A stretch of DNA of 64,000 bases. It comes from Streptomyces sp. NBC_01275 (GTDB lineage: Bacteria > Actinomycetota > Actinomycetes > Streptomycetales > Streptomycetaceae). Below the pieces are notes generated by a model that saw nothing but the letters and a program-made list of their open reading frames with translations, had not been told where the DNA came from and searched no databases. A program made the position numbers and the translations under genes. Positions 42,503 through 51,506 of the stretch are shown in pieces; within the stretch, counting starts at the first letter, position 1, and each line of letters begins with the position of its first letter. The stretch is taken from the NCBI RefSeq assembly GCF_026340655.1, contig NZ_JAPEOZ010000001.1, positions 9,300,001 to 9,364,000 of the forward strand. Direction: 5' to 3'.

Positions 42503-42581
42503 ACATCGCTCCACCAATCTCGCATCCGCCACCCTCGTATCCACCAACCCTCGTATCCACCAAACCTCGCATCCGCCAATC
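42503..42581. repeat. 16-bp tandem repeat, about five copies
   Basis: Units of the form CTCGYATCCRCCAAYC lie at 42519, 42534, 42550 and 42566, with a more diverged copy from 42503. The block sits in the gap before the DHA2 exporter gene and may affect its leader. Confidence 0.75.
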
Positions 42582-42640
42582 AGTTGATCCCTATGGCGGG
42601 TCGCGGATCCATCCTCCGGGGCCGCTGGGACGATTCGCCC

Positions 42641-44245
42641 ATGGCTCCCAGGACAGGCACTGCCGAGAGTTCGGCAACGGCGCGAATCGTCCTCTTGACA
42701 CTCGCGGCAGGTCAGTTCCTGATGGCGCTGGACAGTTCGGTCATGAACGTCTCGATCGCGACGGTGGCCGAAGACGTGGGCACGACGGTGACCGGTATCC
42801 AAGGCGCCATCACGGCCTACACCCTCGTGATGGCGATGTTCATGATCCCCGGCGGCAAGGTGGGGGAGCTGATCGGCCGCAAACGCGCGTTCATGATCGG
42901 CTGTGTCGTCTACGGCTGCGGCTCCCTCACCACGGCGCTCGCGCCGAACCTGCCCGTGCTGCTGCTCGGCTGGTCGTTCTTCGAGGGGATCGGGGCGGCA
43001 CTCATCCTGCCCGCGATCGTGGCGCTCGTGGCGAGCAACTTCGCCACGGAACGCCGTCCCGCCGCCTACGGTCTCGTCGCTGCCGCAGGGGCTGTGGCGA
43101 TCGCGGTCGGGCCGATCATCGGGGGCGTCGCGACGACGTACTTCTCCTGGCGGTGGGTCTTCGCCGGCGAGGTCGTGATGGTGCTCGGCATCCTGGTGCT
43201 CGCCGGCCGCATCGCCGACGCGCCGATCGGCGAACGCCCTCGCATCGATCTCGTCGGCGCCGTGCTGTCCGCGCTCGGGCTCGGGATCTTCGTCTACGGC
43301 GTCCTTCGCTCGGACGAATGGGGCTGGTTCCGGCCGAAGCCCGACGCGCCCTCGTGGCTCGGGGTCTCGCTGGTCGTCTGGCTGATGCTGGCCGGTCTGC
43401 TGCTGATCTGGCTCTTCCTGCGCTGGGAGGCCCGCATGGTCGAGCGGCGCAAGGAGCCACTCGTCGATCCGGGCATGCTGCACAACAGGCAGCTCACCGG
43501 CGGACTGACGATGTTCTTCTTCCAGTACCTCGTTCAGATGGGCGTCTTCTTCGTCGTACCGCTCTATCTGTCGGTCGCCCTGGGCCTGTCCGCGCTCAAG
43601 ACCGGTGCCCGCATCCTGCCGCTCTCCGTGACCCTCCTGGCAGCCGCCATCCTGATCCCCCGCTTCTTCCCGGACGTATCGCCACGGCGGGTGGTGCGGC
43701 TCGGGATCCTCGCGTTGCTCGCGGGCGCGGTGGTCCTGATGGCCGCGCTCGACGCGGACGCCGGCGCGGAAATCGTCACCATCCCCCTCCTGCTGATCGG
43801 GCTCGGCATGGGCGCGCTGGCGTCCCAGCTCGGGTCGGTCACCGTGTCCGCGGTGCCGGAGGCACAGAGCGCGGAAGTCGGCGGCGTCCAGAACGCCGTC
43901 ACCAACCTCGGCGCCTCGATCGGCACGGCGCTCGCCGGGTCGATCATGATCGCCGCGCTGACGACCTCCTTCCTCACCAGCGTGGACCAGAATCCGGAGA
44001 TCCCGGCCGAGGTCAAGAGCCAAGCGACCGTCGAACTCCAAAGCGGCGCACCGTTCTTGTCGGACGCCCAGCTCAAGTCCGCCCTCGACGAAGCGGGCAC
44101 GAGCACGGTGGTGACTCAGGCGGCACTCGACGCGAACGCCGACGCCAGGATCGACGGTCTGCGCGCCGCACTCGCCGTCCTCGCCTTCACCGCCCTCCTC
44201 GCGCTGTTCTTCACGTCACGGATCCCGAAGACCCAGCCCCGCTGA
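42641..44245 (+). CDS. DHA2-family (EmrB/QacA-like) MFS exporter
   Basis: The 534-residue protein has about fourteen membrane segments. LTLAAGQFLMALDSSVMNVS carries motif D1, GGKVGELIGRKRAFMIGCVV motif A, and PAIVALVASNF with GPIIGGVATTYFSWRWVFA motif C region. These are typical of proton-driven drug exporters of the DHA2 group. An extracytoplasmic loop with acidic residues (SVDQNPEIPAEVKSQATV) precedes the last helix. I choose ATG 42641 (MAPRTGTAESSA) over the upstream ATG 42584 because the extra N-terminus is repeat-derived. Substrates are unknown. Confidence 0.87.
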   Translation: MAPRTGTAESSATARIVLLTLAAGQFLMALDSSVMNVSIATVAEDVGTTVTGIQGAITAYTLVMAMFMIPGGKVGELIGRKRAFMIGCVVYGCGSLTTALAPNLPVLLLGWSFFEGIGAALILPAIVALVASNFATERRPAAYGLVAAAGAVAIAVGPIIGGVATTYFSWRWVFAGEVVMVLGILVLAGRIADAPIGERPRIDLVGAVLSALGLGIFVYGVLRSDEWGWFRPKPDAPSWLGVSLVVWLMLAGLLLIWLFLRWEARMVERRKEPLVDPGMLHNRQLTGGLTMFFFQYLVQMGVFFVVPLYLSVALGLSALKTGARILPLSVTLLAAAILIPRFFPDVSPRRVVRLGILALLAGAVVLMAALDADAGAEIVTIPLLLIGLGMGALASQLGSVTVSAVPEAQSAEVGGVQNAVTNLGASIGTALAGSIMIAALTTSFLTSVDQNPEIPAEVKSQATVELQSGAPFLSDAQLKSALDEAGTSTVVTQAALDANADARIDGLRAALAVLAFTALLALFFTSRIPKTQPR

Positions 44246-44628
44246 ACGAAGCCGTCGCAGCGGACGGCCTGAAGCAGGAGAGGACGCCCAGCTCATCCTG
44301 CCGCCCGTCAACAGTGAACGGGAAACCCCGCGAGCACGGTGACGGCGCGGGCCCGATCGGGACGGCGGCGGCCTTCCGTCTCCCTCTGGCGGAAAGCGGC
44401 ACGGCAGGCACCGGCTCGGGCGCGTAGCCCGACCGTGTGACGTACCGCGCCGAATTCGGTGGCACGGCGTGCCGGTCGGTCTCGCCCGCGGGGCAGGGTG
44501 CTTTCGTCTGGGGGCCGGGTGTGCCACGGCTCCTGTGTCTGTCCTGGCGGCCGGCCGAGTCCCGGCCTTCCTCATACGCGTCGCCCGTTTCCGGCGGGCG
44601 TGCCGTCCGAAACGCCCAAGGAGAGATC
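44246..44628. other. 383-bp gap before the SDR gene
   Basis: No gene with family motifs is visible. The last 15 bases carry the AAGGAGAG ribosome binding site of the SDR gene. No strong terminator for the exporter gene was found. Confidence 0.4.
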
Positions 44629-45468
44629 GTGGTGGCAGCAAGAGTCGAGAACCGCGGGACGACGTCCGCGCAGCTCCTCAAGGGCCAGAAGGCGTTGGTG
44701 ACCGGTGCCAACTCGGGCATCGGCCTGGCGACCGCCGTCGCCCTGGGCCGGGCCGGAGCGGACGTCGTGGTGAACTACGTCGTCGGTGCGCACGAGGCAG
44801 AGAACGTCGTGAAGGAGATCGAGGGCTTCGGGGTCCGCGCCTACGCCCACGAGGCCGACGTGTCCGACGAGGACCAGGTGACCGCCATGGTCGCGCGGAT
44901 GGTCGAGGAGTTCGGCACCATCGACATCATGGTGGCCAACGCGGGCCTCCAGCGGGACGCAGCCGTGACGGAGATGACGCTCGCCCAGTGGCAGAAGGTC
45001 ATCGACGTCAACCTGACCGGCCAGTTCCTGTGCGCACGGGAGGCCGCCAAGGAGTTCATCCGGCGCGGCGTGGTGGAGGAGGTGTCCCGTTCGGCGGGAA
45101 AGATCATCTGTATGAGCTCGGTCCACCAGATCGTCCCGTGGGCGGGGCACGTGAACTACGCCTCCTCCAAGGGCGGTGTGGGCATGCTGATGCAGACCCT
45201 CGCCCAGGAGCTCGCCCCCAAGCGGATCAGGGTCAACGCGGTCGCACCCGGCGCCATCCGCACGCCGATCAACCGCGACGCCTGGTCCACGCCCGAGGCC
45301 GAGGCCGACCTCCTGCGCCTGATCCCGTACCGCCGCGTGGGCGACCCGGACGACATCGCCAACGCCGTCGTCGCCATGGCGTCCGACCTGCTCGACTACG
45401 TCGTCGGCACCACCCTCTACGTCGACGGCGGAATGACGCTCTTCCCCGGCTTCGCCACCGGAGGCTGA
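44629..45468 (+). CDS. Short-chain dehydrogenase, glucose 1-dehydrogenase type
   Basis: The 279-residue classical SDR has the cofactor motif VTGANSGIGLATAVALG, NAG (MVANAGLQRD), catalytic Ser (IICMSSVHQIV) and the YASSK pair, then PGAIRTPIN. Downstream GTTLYVDGGMTLFPGF is typical of glucose 1-dehydrogenase-like SDRs. GTG 44629 follows AAGGAGAG. The substrate cannot be fixed from sequence; a sugar or small alcohol is likely. It is followed six bases later by the broken NADH dehydrogenase frame. Confidence 0.85.
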   Translation: MVAARVENRGTTSAQLLKGQKALVTGANSGIGLATAVALGRAGADVVVNYVVGAHEAENVVKEIEGFGVRAYAHEADVSDEDQVTAMVARMVEEFGTIDIMVANAGLQRDAAVTEMTLAQWQKVIDVNLTGQFLCAREAAKEFIRRGVVEEVSRSAGKIICMSSVHQIVPWAGHVNYASSKGGVGMLMQTLAQELAPKRIRVNAVAPGAIRTPINRDAWSTPEAEADLLRLIPYRRVGDPDDIANAVVAMASDLLDYVVGTTLYVDGGMTLFPGFATGG

Positions 45469-45474
45469 CCACCG

Positions 45475-45684
45475 ATGCAGGATCACGTCACGCCCCGCCG
45501 GGTGGTGATCCTCGGCGGGGGGTTCGCCGCGCACGCCCGGGAACGGCAGCAACGGCTCACCTTCGCACTCGTCGGCGCCGGGCCGACCGGTGTCGAAGTC
45601 GGTGACGGCGCGTTCGGTCGCGCGCGTCCGGCGATCTCCCGTATCTGTCCCGCGGCCGGGCCGAAGGCGCCTCCGCCTCCCTGA
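45475..45684 (+). pseudogene. Type II NADH dehydrogenase gene with internal deletion
   Basis: The 69-codon frame joins PRRVVILGGGFA, the FAD-binding start of an Ndh-type flavoprotein, directly to RLTFALVGAGPTGVEV, the NADH-binding Rossmann start that normally lies about 150 residues later. After GDGAFGRARP the sequence is unrelated. The intact family is about 400-450 residues. The frame is kept across the junction, but no active enzyme can result. Confidence 0.68.
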
Positions 45685-45776
45685 GGACGGGCCCTCGCCG
45701 GCCCTCTGCGGGCGTCCTCCGCATCCTGTCCTTCTTCAGCCCCGCCACTCCCGCAGGGCAGACCATCGAGGCGCAC

Positions 45777-47264
45777 ATGCTCAGCACCGCTGCCCTTCTG
45801 GCGAACAGCACCCCGGCCCAACTCCTGCCGGCGCGGGAACTGATGGCCTTCACCCTGGCCTCGCACATCCTGCTGGTCCCGTTCGGTGTGGCACTGCCGT
45901 TCATCACTCTGCTGATGCACCACCGGGGGCTGCGTCGCAACGACCCCGTCGCCCTCCTGCTCGCCCGGCGCTGGTCGGCGGTGATGGCCGTTCAGTTCGC
46001 CATCGGCGTCGTCACCGGCACCGTGCTGTCCTTCGAGTTCGGTCTGCTGTGGCCCGGCATGATGGGCCGCTGGGGAGACGTCTTCGGCCTCGGGTTCGGC
46101 ATCGAGGCGTGGGCGTTCTTCCTGGAGGCCGTCCTGATCGCGATCTACCTCTACGGCTGGCGCCGGCTCAAGCCCTGGACCCACTTCTGGCTCGCCGTAC
46201 CGCTGCCGCTGGCCGCCCTGATGGGGGCGTTCGGCATCATCGCGGCCAACTCCTGGATGAACACTCCCCAGGGGTTCAGCCTCGACGCCCAGGGCAAGCC
46301 GATCCACGTCGACGTACAACAGGCGATCTTCACACCGATGTTCGGCCCGGAGTACTGGCACTTCGTGGTCGCGATGCTTCTGACCGCCGGTTACGTGGTC
46401 GCCGGTGTGTACGCGGTCGGCTGGCTGCGCGGGCGCCGTGACCGCTACCACCGGCTCGGCTTCACCGTGCCGTTCACGGTTGCCGCGATCCTCACTCCGG
46501 TCCAGTTCATGCTCGGTGACTCCGCCGCTCGCGCCGTCTTCCACAAACAGCCGATCAAGTTCGCCGCCACGGAGATCGTCTGGAAGACCGACACCCACGT
46601 ACCGGAGTACATGTTCGGGCGCCTGCATCCCGACGGGACGATCTCCGGCGGCCTCAAGATTCCCCAACTGGACTCGATCCTCGCCGGATTCAGCCCGGAC
46701 ACGAAGGTGACGGGCCTGTCGTCGGTCGCGGCGAGCGACCGCCCGACGGCGACTCAGGCCACCATCGCCCACTGGGCCTTCGACATCATGGTCACCGTCG
46801 GCAGCGTGCTGATCCTGCTCGCGCTCTGGTACGCCTGGTGCTGGTGGCGGCACCGGGACAACCCGCGCAGCCGCTGGTTCTACCGCTGCGGCGCGCTCGC
46901 GGGAGTCGCCTGCCTGGTCACCGTCGAGTGCGGGTGGATCACCACGGAGGTCGGCCGCCAGCCCTGGATCGTGTACCACCACATGAGGGTCTCGGAGGCG
47001 GTGACCAGCACGCGCGCCGGATCGCTGTGGGCGATGCTCGGCATCGTCATGGTCGTGTACGCGGCTGTCTTCGGCGCGTTCCTCGCGGTCGTCCTGAAGA
47101 TGCGCACCCGCTGGCGCATCGCCGACGAGGGCTCGGCCGCCGCGCGCGCCGAACTGCCGCCGGAGACCGACACCCCCTACGGGCCCAGAAGCGAGCCCGA
47201 GCCCACAACCACCGGGGCCGCGCCGGGTGGCGGGTCCGGCCGTACCTCTGGCGGTGCGTCGTGA
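45777..47264 (+). CDS. cydA: Cytochrome bd oxidase subunit I
   Basis: The 495-residue membrane protein has about nine helices. The haem ligand His lies in LASHILLVPFGVALP, GVVTGTVLSFEFGLLWPGMM is the conserved loop, a second His in EYWHFVVAMLLTAGY fits the b558 ligand, and TTEVGRQPWIVYHHMR is the CydA signature. The short Q-loop matches actinobacterial enzymes. It reduces oxygen with quinol electrons at high affinity in the cell membrane. The stop overlaps the cydB ATG. The C-terminal tail (GPRSEPEPTTTG) is extended and disordered. Confidence 0.93.
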   Translation: MLSTAALLANSTPAQLLPARELMAFTLASHILLVPFGVALPFITLLMHHRGLRRNDPVALLLARRWSAVMAVQFAIGVVTGTVLSFEFGLLWPGMMGRWGDVFGLGFGIEAWAFFLEAVLIAIYLYGWRRLKPWTHFWLAVPLPLAALMGAFGIIAANSWMNTPQGFSLDAQGKPIHVDVQQAIFTPMFGPEYWHFVVAMLLTAGYVVAGVYAVGWLRGRRDRYHRLGFTVPFTVAAILTPVQFMLGDSAARAVFHKQPIKFAATEIVWKTDTHVPEYMFGRLHPDGTISGGLKIPQLDSILAGFSPDTKVTGLSSVAASDRPTATQATIAHWAFDIMVTVGSVLILLALWYAWCWWRHRDNPRSRWFYRCGALAGVACLVTVECGWITTEVGRQPWIVYHHMRVSEAVTSTRAGSLWAMLGIVMVVYAAVFGAFLAVVLKMRTRWRIADEGSAAARAELPPETDTPYGPRSEPEPTTTGAAPGGGSGRTSGGAS

Positions 47265-48304
47265 TGGCCGACTTCATCGCCTGGGTGATGGTGCTCGCGA
47301 TCGCCGCCTACGCCTGTGCCGGGGGCACCGACTACGGCGCGGGCTTCTGGGACCTCCTGGCCGGTGGCGCGGAGCGCGGCAAGCGGCCCCGCTGGCTGAT
47401 CGATCACGCCATGGCACCGGTGTGGGAGGTCAACAACGTCTGGTTGATCTTCATTCTGGTGATCATGTGGACCGGCTTCCCGACGATGTTCCAGGCCGTC
47501 TTCTCCGCGATGTGGCTGCCGCTCGCCCTCGCCGCCGTCGGCATGGTGCTGCGCGGCGCCGGGTTCGCCCTGCGCAAGCCGACCCGCCGCCTGGCCCAAC
47601 AACGGATCTACGGCGCGGTGTTCGCCGTCTCGTCGCTGCTCACGCCGTTCTTCCTCGGGGCGGTGCTCGGCGGCATCGCCTCCGGTCGGGTCAAGGTCGG
47701 CACGACCGCCTCCGCGGACGCCTGGGCCAATGGAACCTCCGTCCTCGTGGGACTGCTGGCCATCGCCGCCACCGCGTTCCTCGGTGCGGTCTTCCTCGGC
47801 TCCGACGCCCTGCGGTTCGGTGCGGACGACCTCGTCGACTACTTCCGCCTGCGGGCGATGATCGCCTTCGGCGTGGTCGTCGTCCTCGCACTCATCGGTC
47901 TGCCCGTCACCCACGACGACGCCCGGTACGTCTGGGACGGCCTCACCGGGGGCCTGGGACTGCTGCTGATCATTCTGGCCGCGGTCTGTGGTCTGGCCAC
48001 GGTGCTGCTTCTGTGGCGCCGGTCGTACGGCTGGTCCCGCCACACCTCGGTGGCGAGCGTCGCCCTGGTCGTCGGCGCCTGGGGCTGCGCGCAGCGGCCC
48101 TACGTGCTGCCCACCTCGCTGACGGTGGCCGAGGCGGCCGGGGCCGCTCACACCCTGCGCTGGCTGATGATCGTCACGGGCATCGCGATCGTGCTGATCG
48201 GTCCGGCGCTGGTGCTGCTCTACCGGCTCGACACGATGGGTGAGCTGGAGGAGCTCACCGACGCCGACACCCGGGCCGCCAGAACGCCCGGCGACGACCT
48301 GTAG
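47264..48304 (+). CDS. cydB: Cytochrome bd oxidase subunit II
   Basis: The 346-residue membrane protein begins MADFIAWVMVLAIAAYACAG then GTDYGAGFWDLLAGG. The conserved WEVNNVWLIFILVIMWTGFP and CAQRPYVLPTSLT identify CydB. The ATG is part of the cydA stop (TGATG), so the two subunits are coupled. The cydCD ABC genes that usually follow in actinomycetes are not downstream; they would have to lie elsewhere. Confidence 0.93.
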   Translation: MADFIAWVMVLAIAAYACAGGTDYGAGFWDLLAGGAERGKRPRWLIDHAMAPVWEVNNVWLIFILVIMWTGFPTMFQAVFSAMWLPLALAAVGMVLRGAGFALRKPTRRLAQQRIYGAVFAVSSLLTPFFLGAVLGGIASGRVKVGTTASADAWANGTSVLVGLLAIAATAFLGAVFLGSDALRFGADDLVDYFRLRAMIAFGVVVVLALIGLPVTHDDARYVWDGLTGGLGLLLIILAAVCGLATVLLLWRRSYGWSRHTSVASVALVVGAWGCAQRPYVLPTSLTVAEAAGAAHTLRWLMIVTGIAIVLIGPALVLLYRLDTMGELEELTDADTRAARTPGDDL

Positions 48305-48342
48305 CGGCGCTCTGCCGGTTCATCACGCAGCGATGGAGCCCC

Positions 48343-48366
48343 CGTCAGCTCAGCCGTCAGCTCAGC
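48343..48366. repeat. 12-bp tandem duplication across the GMC oxidoreductase stop
   Basis: CGTCAGCTCAGC occurs twice in a row (48343-48354, 48355-48366), so the LS-stop ending of the minus-strand gene is duplicated just behind its own stop codon. The 52-bp convergent gap to cydB holds no clear terminator. Confidence 0.75.
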
Positions 48367-49937
48367 CGGGCGGCGATGTGGTCACCGACCCGCAGGGCGT
48401 TGGCGATGGCGGTCAGCGACGGGTTCACCGCGCCGATGCTGGGGAAGAAGCTGGTGTCCACGACGTAGAGGTTGTCGAGGTCGTGGGCCTTGCAGTTGAC
48501 GTCGAGGGCCGAACTCCGTGGGTCGTCGCCGAACCGCACGGTGCCGGCCTGGTGCGCGGTGGCGCCGATCGGCATGCCCTTGTGCAGGTAGATGCTGTGA
48601 TCCAGCAGGTGGTGTTCGTGCATGCCCAGGTGCCCGAGCATTCCCCGCAGCTTGTGCTGGAGGCGCTTCAATCCGGCGGTGTTGTTCTTCTCGTCGAGAG
48701 CCAGGTGGATGGCGTCGTCCTTGTCGAGGGTGACCCGGCTCTCGGGCAGGGGGAGGTCCTCCCCGCACAGCCAGAAGTCGACGGCATGGTGCGCCAGTAC
48801 CTCGAAGGGCATGTCGGGCATGACGGCGCCGGCCCAGCGCGGCGCCTCGCCGTGGATCTGGTCGGCGTCCGACTTGCCGAGCATCTGGATGCCGCCGAGC
48901 GGATACTCCCAGTCGTCCGCGCCCAGGTACCAGTCGTTCAGCGCCAGCGTCTTCTGGAATCTGGTGGGGTTCGGTTCCTTCGACACCGCCATCAGCGCCA
49001 GGTTGTTGTGGCGCATGTAGTGGCGTCCCACCACGTCCGAGCTGTTGGCCAGGCCGCCGGGGTGCTGGTCGTTGGCCGAACGCAGCAACAGGACGGCGGA
49101 GTTGACCGCGCCGGCGGCGACCACCACGATGTCGGCGCCGAATACCTCGGTCGCTCCGTTCTTGAGCTCGGCGACGACCTTGGTGACGGTGCGTCCGGTC
49201 GGGTCGGTCTCCAGGCGGCGCACGTGGGCGTCGGTCACCATCGTGACGTTGTCGTACTTCAGCGCCGGGTCGACGCAGATCACCTGCGCGTCGGACTTCG
49301 CACCCACCAGGCAGGGGAAGCCGTCGACCCGGTCGCAGCGGATGCAGACGCTGTCGTGGGTGGCCCGGCCGTGCTCGTCCTGGGTGAGGTTCACGCCGAT
49401 CGGCAGGTGGAAGGGGTGCAGGCCGGCCTTCCCCAGGTCGTCGCTGAGCTGCTGGATGCGCGCCTCGTGCTCGACCGGCGGGTAGGCGTACTGCGCGCTG
49501 GTCGGCCCCCCGGTGGGGTCCTCGCCGTGCCGGCCGTGCACCAGGTAGAGGTGCTCGGCCTGGGTGTAGTACGGCTCCAGGTCCTCGTAACGGATCGGCC
49601 AGGCAGGCGAGACGCCGTCGTGGTGGCGCAGTTCGCCGAAGTCCTCGGGCCGGAGCCGGAAGAGCGCGGCACCGTAGAACTTGGTGTTGCCCCCGACGTA
49701 GTAGTTGACCTCCGGGGGGAACTGGTCGCCGTGCTTGTCGTACCAGAACTCGGGGGCACGGTACTTGCCCTTGACGAAGACGGCGGTGGAGTCCCAGTTG
49801 TCCCGCTCCCGTGGCAGGTAGCCGCCGCGTTCGAGGATCAGGACCCGTTTGCCGGTGGGGGCCAGCCGGTGGGCGAGCGTACCGCCGCCCGCTCCCGTAC
49901 CGATGATGATGACGTCGTAGTGCTGATCGTCGGCCAT
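48357..49937 (-). CDS. GMC-family FAD oxidoreductase
   Basis: The 526-residue flavoprotein has an N-terminal dinucleotide motif (DVIIIGTGAGGGTLAHRLAP), the VNYYVGGNTKFYGAALFRLR segment, and the C-terminal GMC domain with the catalytic pair His (GATAHQAGTVRFG) and Asn (GAVNPSLTAIANALRVGD). A motif CIRCDRVDGFPCLVGAKSD with three Cys is seen in a subgroup of bacterial GMC proteins that may oxidise glucose, other sugars or sterols. No signal peptide is present. It sits near gluconokinase, so an aldose or gluconate pathway is possible, but that is inference. Confidence 0.88.
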   Translation of the reverse strand: MADDQHYDVIIIGTGAGGGTLAHRLAPTGKRVLILERGGYLPRERDNWDSTAVFVKGKYRAPEFWYDKHGDQFPPEVNYYVGGNTKFYGAALFRLRPEDFGELRHHDGVSPAWPIRYEDLEPYYTQAEHLYLVHGRHGEDPTGGPTSAQYAYPPVEHEARIQQLSDDLGKAGLHPFHLPIGVNLTQDEHGRATHDSVCIRCDRVDGFPCLVGAKSDAQVICVDPALKYDNVTMVTDAHVRRLETDPTGRTVTKVVAELKNGATEVFGADIVVVAAGAVNSAVLLLRSANDQHPGGLANSSDVVGRHYMRHNNLALMAVSKEPNPTRFQKTLALNDWYLGADDWEYPLGGIQMLGKSDADQIHGEAPRWAGAVMPDMPFEVLAHHAVDFWLCGEDLPLPESRVTLDKDDAIHLALDEKNNTAGLKRLQHKLRGMLGHLGMHEHHLLDHSIYLHKGMPIGATAHQAGTVRFGDDPRSSALDVNCKAHDLDNLYVVDTSFFPSIGAVNPSLTAIANALRVGDHIAARLS

Positions 49938-50046
49938 GAGAGGGTCCCGTTCTAGGAGTCAGGCAATCGGGACATTCGGCGCTTATTTCCAAACTATCCG
50001 GCGGGTCGGGTGGTGGCGACCCGACAGGGGGCGAACGGGTGTGCGA

Positions 50047-50562
50047 TCACCTGCTTCTGTGCAGGGCGCGCACCGCCGCCTCGACGATCGCCTGGGGGGC
50101 GGCCGTCGCGTCGACGGTCAGGCCGGGCTCGTCGGGCCGCAGCGGTTCGAGGGCGGCGTACTGGGAGTCCACCAGCCGGGCGGGCATGAAGTGGTCCACA
50201 CGGCCTGTGACCCGTCGGTCGGCGGTCGCTCGATCGAGCGCCAGACACAGGAACCACACGCCTGCTCCCGCCCTGCGAAACAGATCCCGGTACTCGTGCT
50301 TGAGGGCCGAGCACGCCACCACCCCGCCCCGGCCGGCGTCGGTCGCCTCCCGGATCCAGTCGGCGAGGGACCGCAGCCACGGCCGGCGATCCTCGTCGTC
50401 GAGTGGGTGACCCGCGGCCATCTTGGCGCGGTTCGCGGCCGGGTGGACGTCGTCCGCCTCCAGGAAGGGCACCATGAGCCGCTGCGCGAGCAGCGGTCCC
50501 ACGGTGGACTTGCCCGATCCCGAGACACCCATGACCACCACGACCGTGGGCGCCGCGGTCAC
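50047..50562 (-). CDS. gntK: Gluconokinase
   Basis: The 171-residue kinase has the P-loop VMGVSGSGKSTVGPLLAQRL, then FLEADDVHPAANRAKMAAGH, PLDDEDRRPWLRSLADWI, VVACSALKHEYRDLFR and GRVDHFMPARLVDSQYAALE. All are standard for GntK, which makes 6-phosphogluconate from gluconate and ATP. GTG 50562 overlaps the stop codon of the upstream cyclase gene (GTGA), so it is the last gene of a three-gene operon with GH15 and the cyclase. Confidence 0.92.
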   Translation of the reverse strand: MTAAPTVVVVMGVSGSGKSTVGPLLAQRLMVPFLEADDVHPAANRAKMAAGHPLDDEDRRPWLRSLADWIREATDAGRGGVVACSALKHEYRDLFRRAGAGVWFLCLALDRATADRRVTGRVDHFMPARLVDSQYAALEPLRPDEPGLTVDATAAPQAIVEAAVRALHRSR

Positions 50563-51503
50563 AGCACGGCGATCGGGTTGACCGGCGAGCCGGTGGCGTC
50601 CGGGAGCCTCAGCGGCGCGATGACGCAGAGGAACGACCAGCGCCCCTCGGCCTCGCAGACGGGCTCCAGGTCCTCGAACTGCAGGTAGTCCAGCAGGTGA
50701 AGGCCCATGGCGTGGACCGCCAGCACATGCACGGGGAAGCCGACGCCCTCGGTGGAACTCGGAGCGGTGTCGTTGTTCCCGTCGCCGCCGAGCACGGCGA
50801 CCCGCCGCTCCGCCAGGAACTCCAGCGCGGACGGATGGAGCCCCGCGCGTGCCTCCGCCGCGTGCCACGCGCCCAGTTCGGCACGGCGTCGGCGGTGGCC
50901 GACCCTGACGAACAGGAGGTCGCCCTCGCCCACGCGGACGTGCTGGGCGGTCTCGGACGCGATGAGGTCGTCGGCGGTCACGTGATCACCCGGTTCGAGC
51001 CAGGGCACGCCGCGCAGCCGCGGGATGTCCAACAGCACCCCCCGTCCGACGATCCCGTCGCGCGCCACCTCGATGGAGAGCGTCGTGGCCCCGTCCGCCG
51101 TGACGCTGCTCGCGGACACGCCGCCGTGCAGCGTGCCGTCGTAGATGACGTGACACAGGGCGTCGATGTGGCTGTCGGCGTCGCCGTGCACGTTCATCGC
51201 GAAGCTGTCCCGTGCGAAGTGGAGCCCGCTGGAGGCGTCCTCCTCCGGCTGCCCGCTCATCCTGTGCTTCGCGGGCTCCGGATTGTCCGGACCGGGCAGC
51301 GTCTCCACCGGCGCGGCGAGCGTGACCGTCCGGCCGGTCCGCACCTCGCGGGTGGCGGCCAGCACGCGGGCGGGAGTGAGCGCGGCCAAGGCGCCCCGGT
51401 CACCCGCGGCCCAGGCGGCGGACGAGAGCAGGCGCCGGTACAGCACGCCGAACTCGTCCTCGGTCAGCGGCGGCGATCCTGCCGGACGGGGATGCACGAC
51501 CAC
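50559..51503 (-). CDS. Cyclase-family metal-dependent hydrolase
   Basis: The 314-residue protein contains MNVHGDADSHIDALCHVIYD, the HxDxxxH metal motif of the kynurenine-formamidase/cyclase superfamily, and GRGVLLDIPRLRGVPWLEPG, VLGGDGNNDTAPSSTEG and FPVHVLAVHAMGLHLLDYLQ of the same family. It likely hydrolyses an amide, ester or lactone. It starts three bases after the GH15 stop and overlaps gntK by four bases. A lactonase role feeding gluconate to GntK is possible but unproven. Confidence 0.82.
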   Translation of the reverse strand: MVVHPRPAGSPPLTEDEFGVLYRRLLSSAAWAAGDRGALAALTPARVLAATREVRTGRTVTLAAPVETLPGPDNPEPAKHRMSGQPEEDASSGLHFARDSFAMNVHGDADSHIDALCHVIYDGTLHGGVSASSVTADGATTLSIEVARDGIVGRGVLLDIPRLRGVPWLEPGDHVTADDLIASETAQHVRVGEGDLLFVRVGHRRRRAELGAWHAAEARAGLHPSALEFLAERRVAVLGGDGNNDTAPSSTEGVGFPVHVLAVHAMGLHLLDYLQFEDLEPVCEAEGRWSFLCVIAPLRLPDATGSPVNPIAVL

Positions 51504-51506
51504 GGG

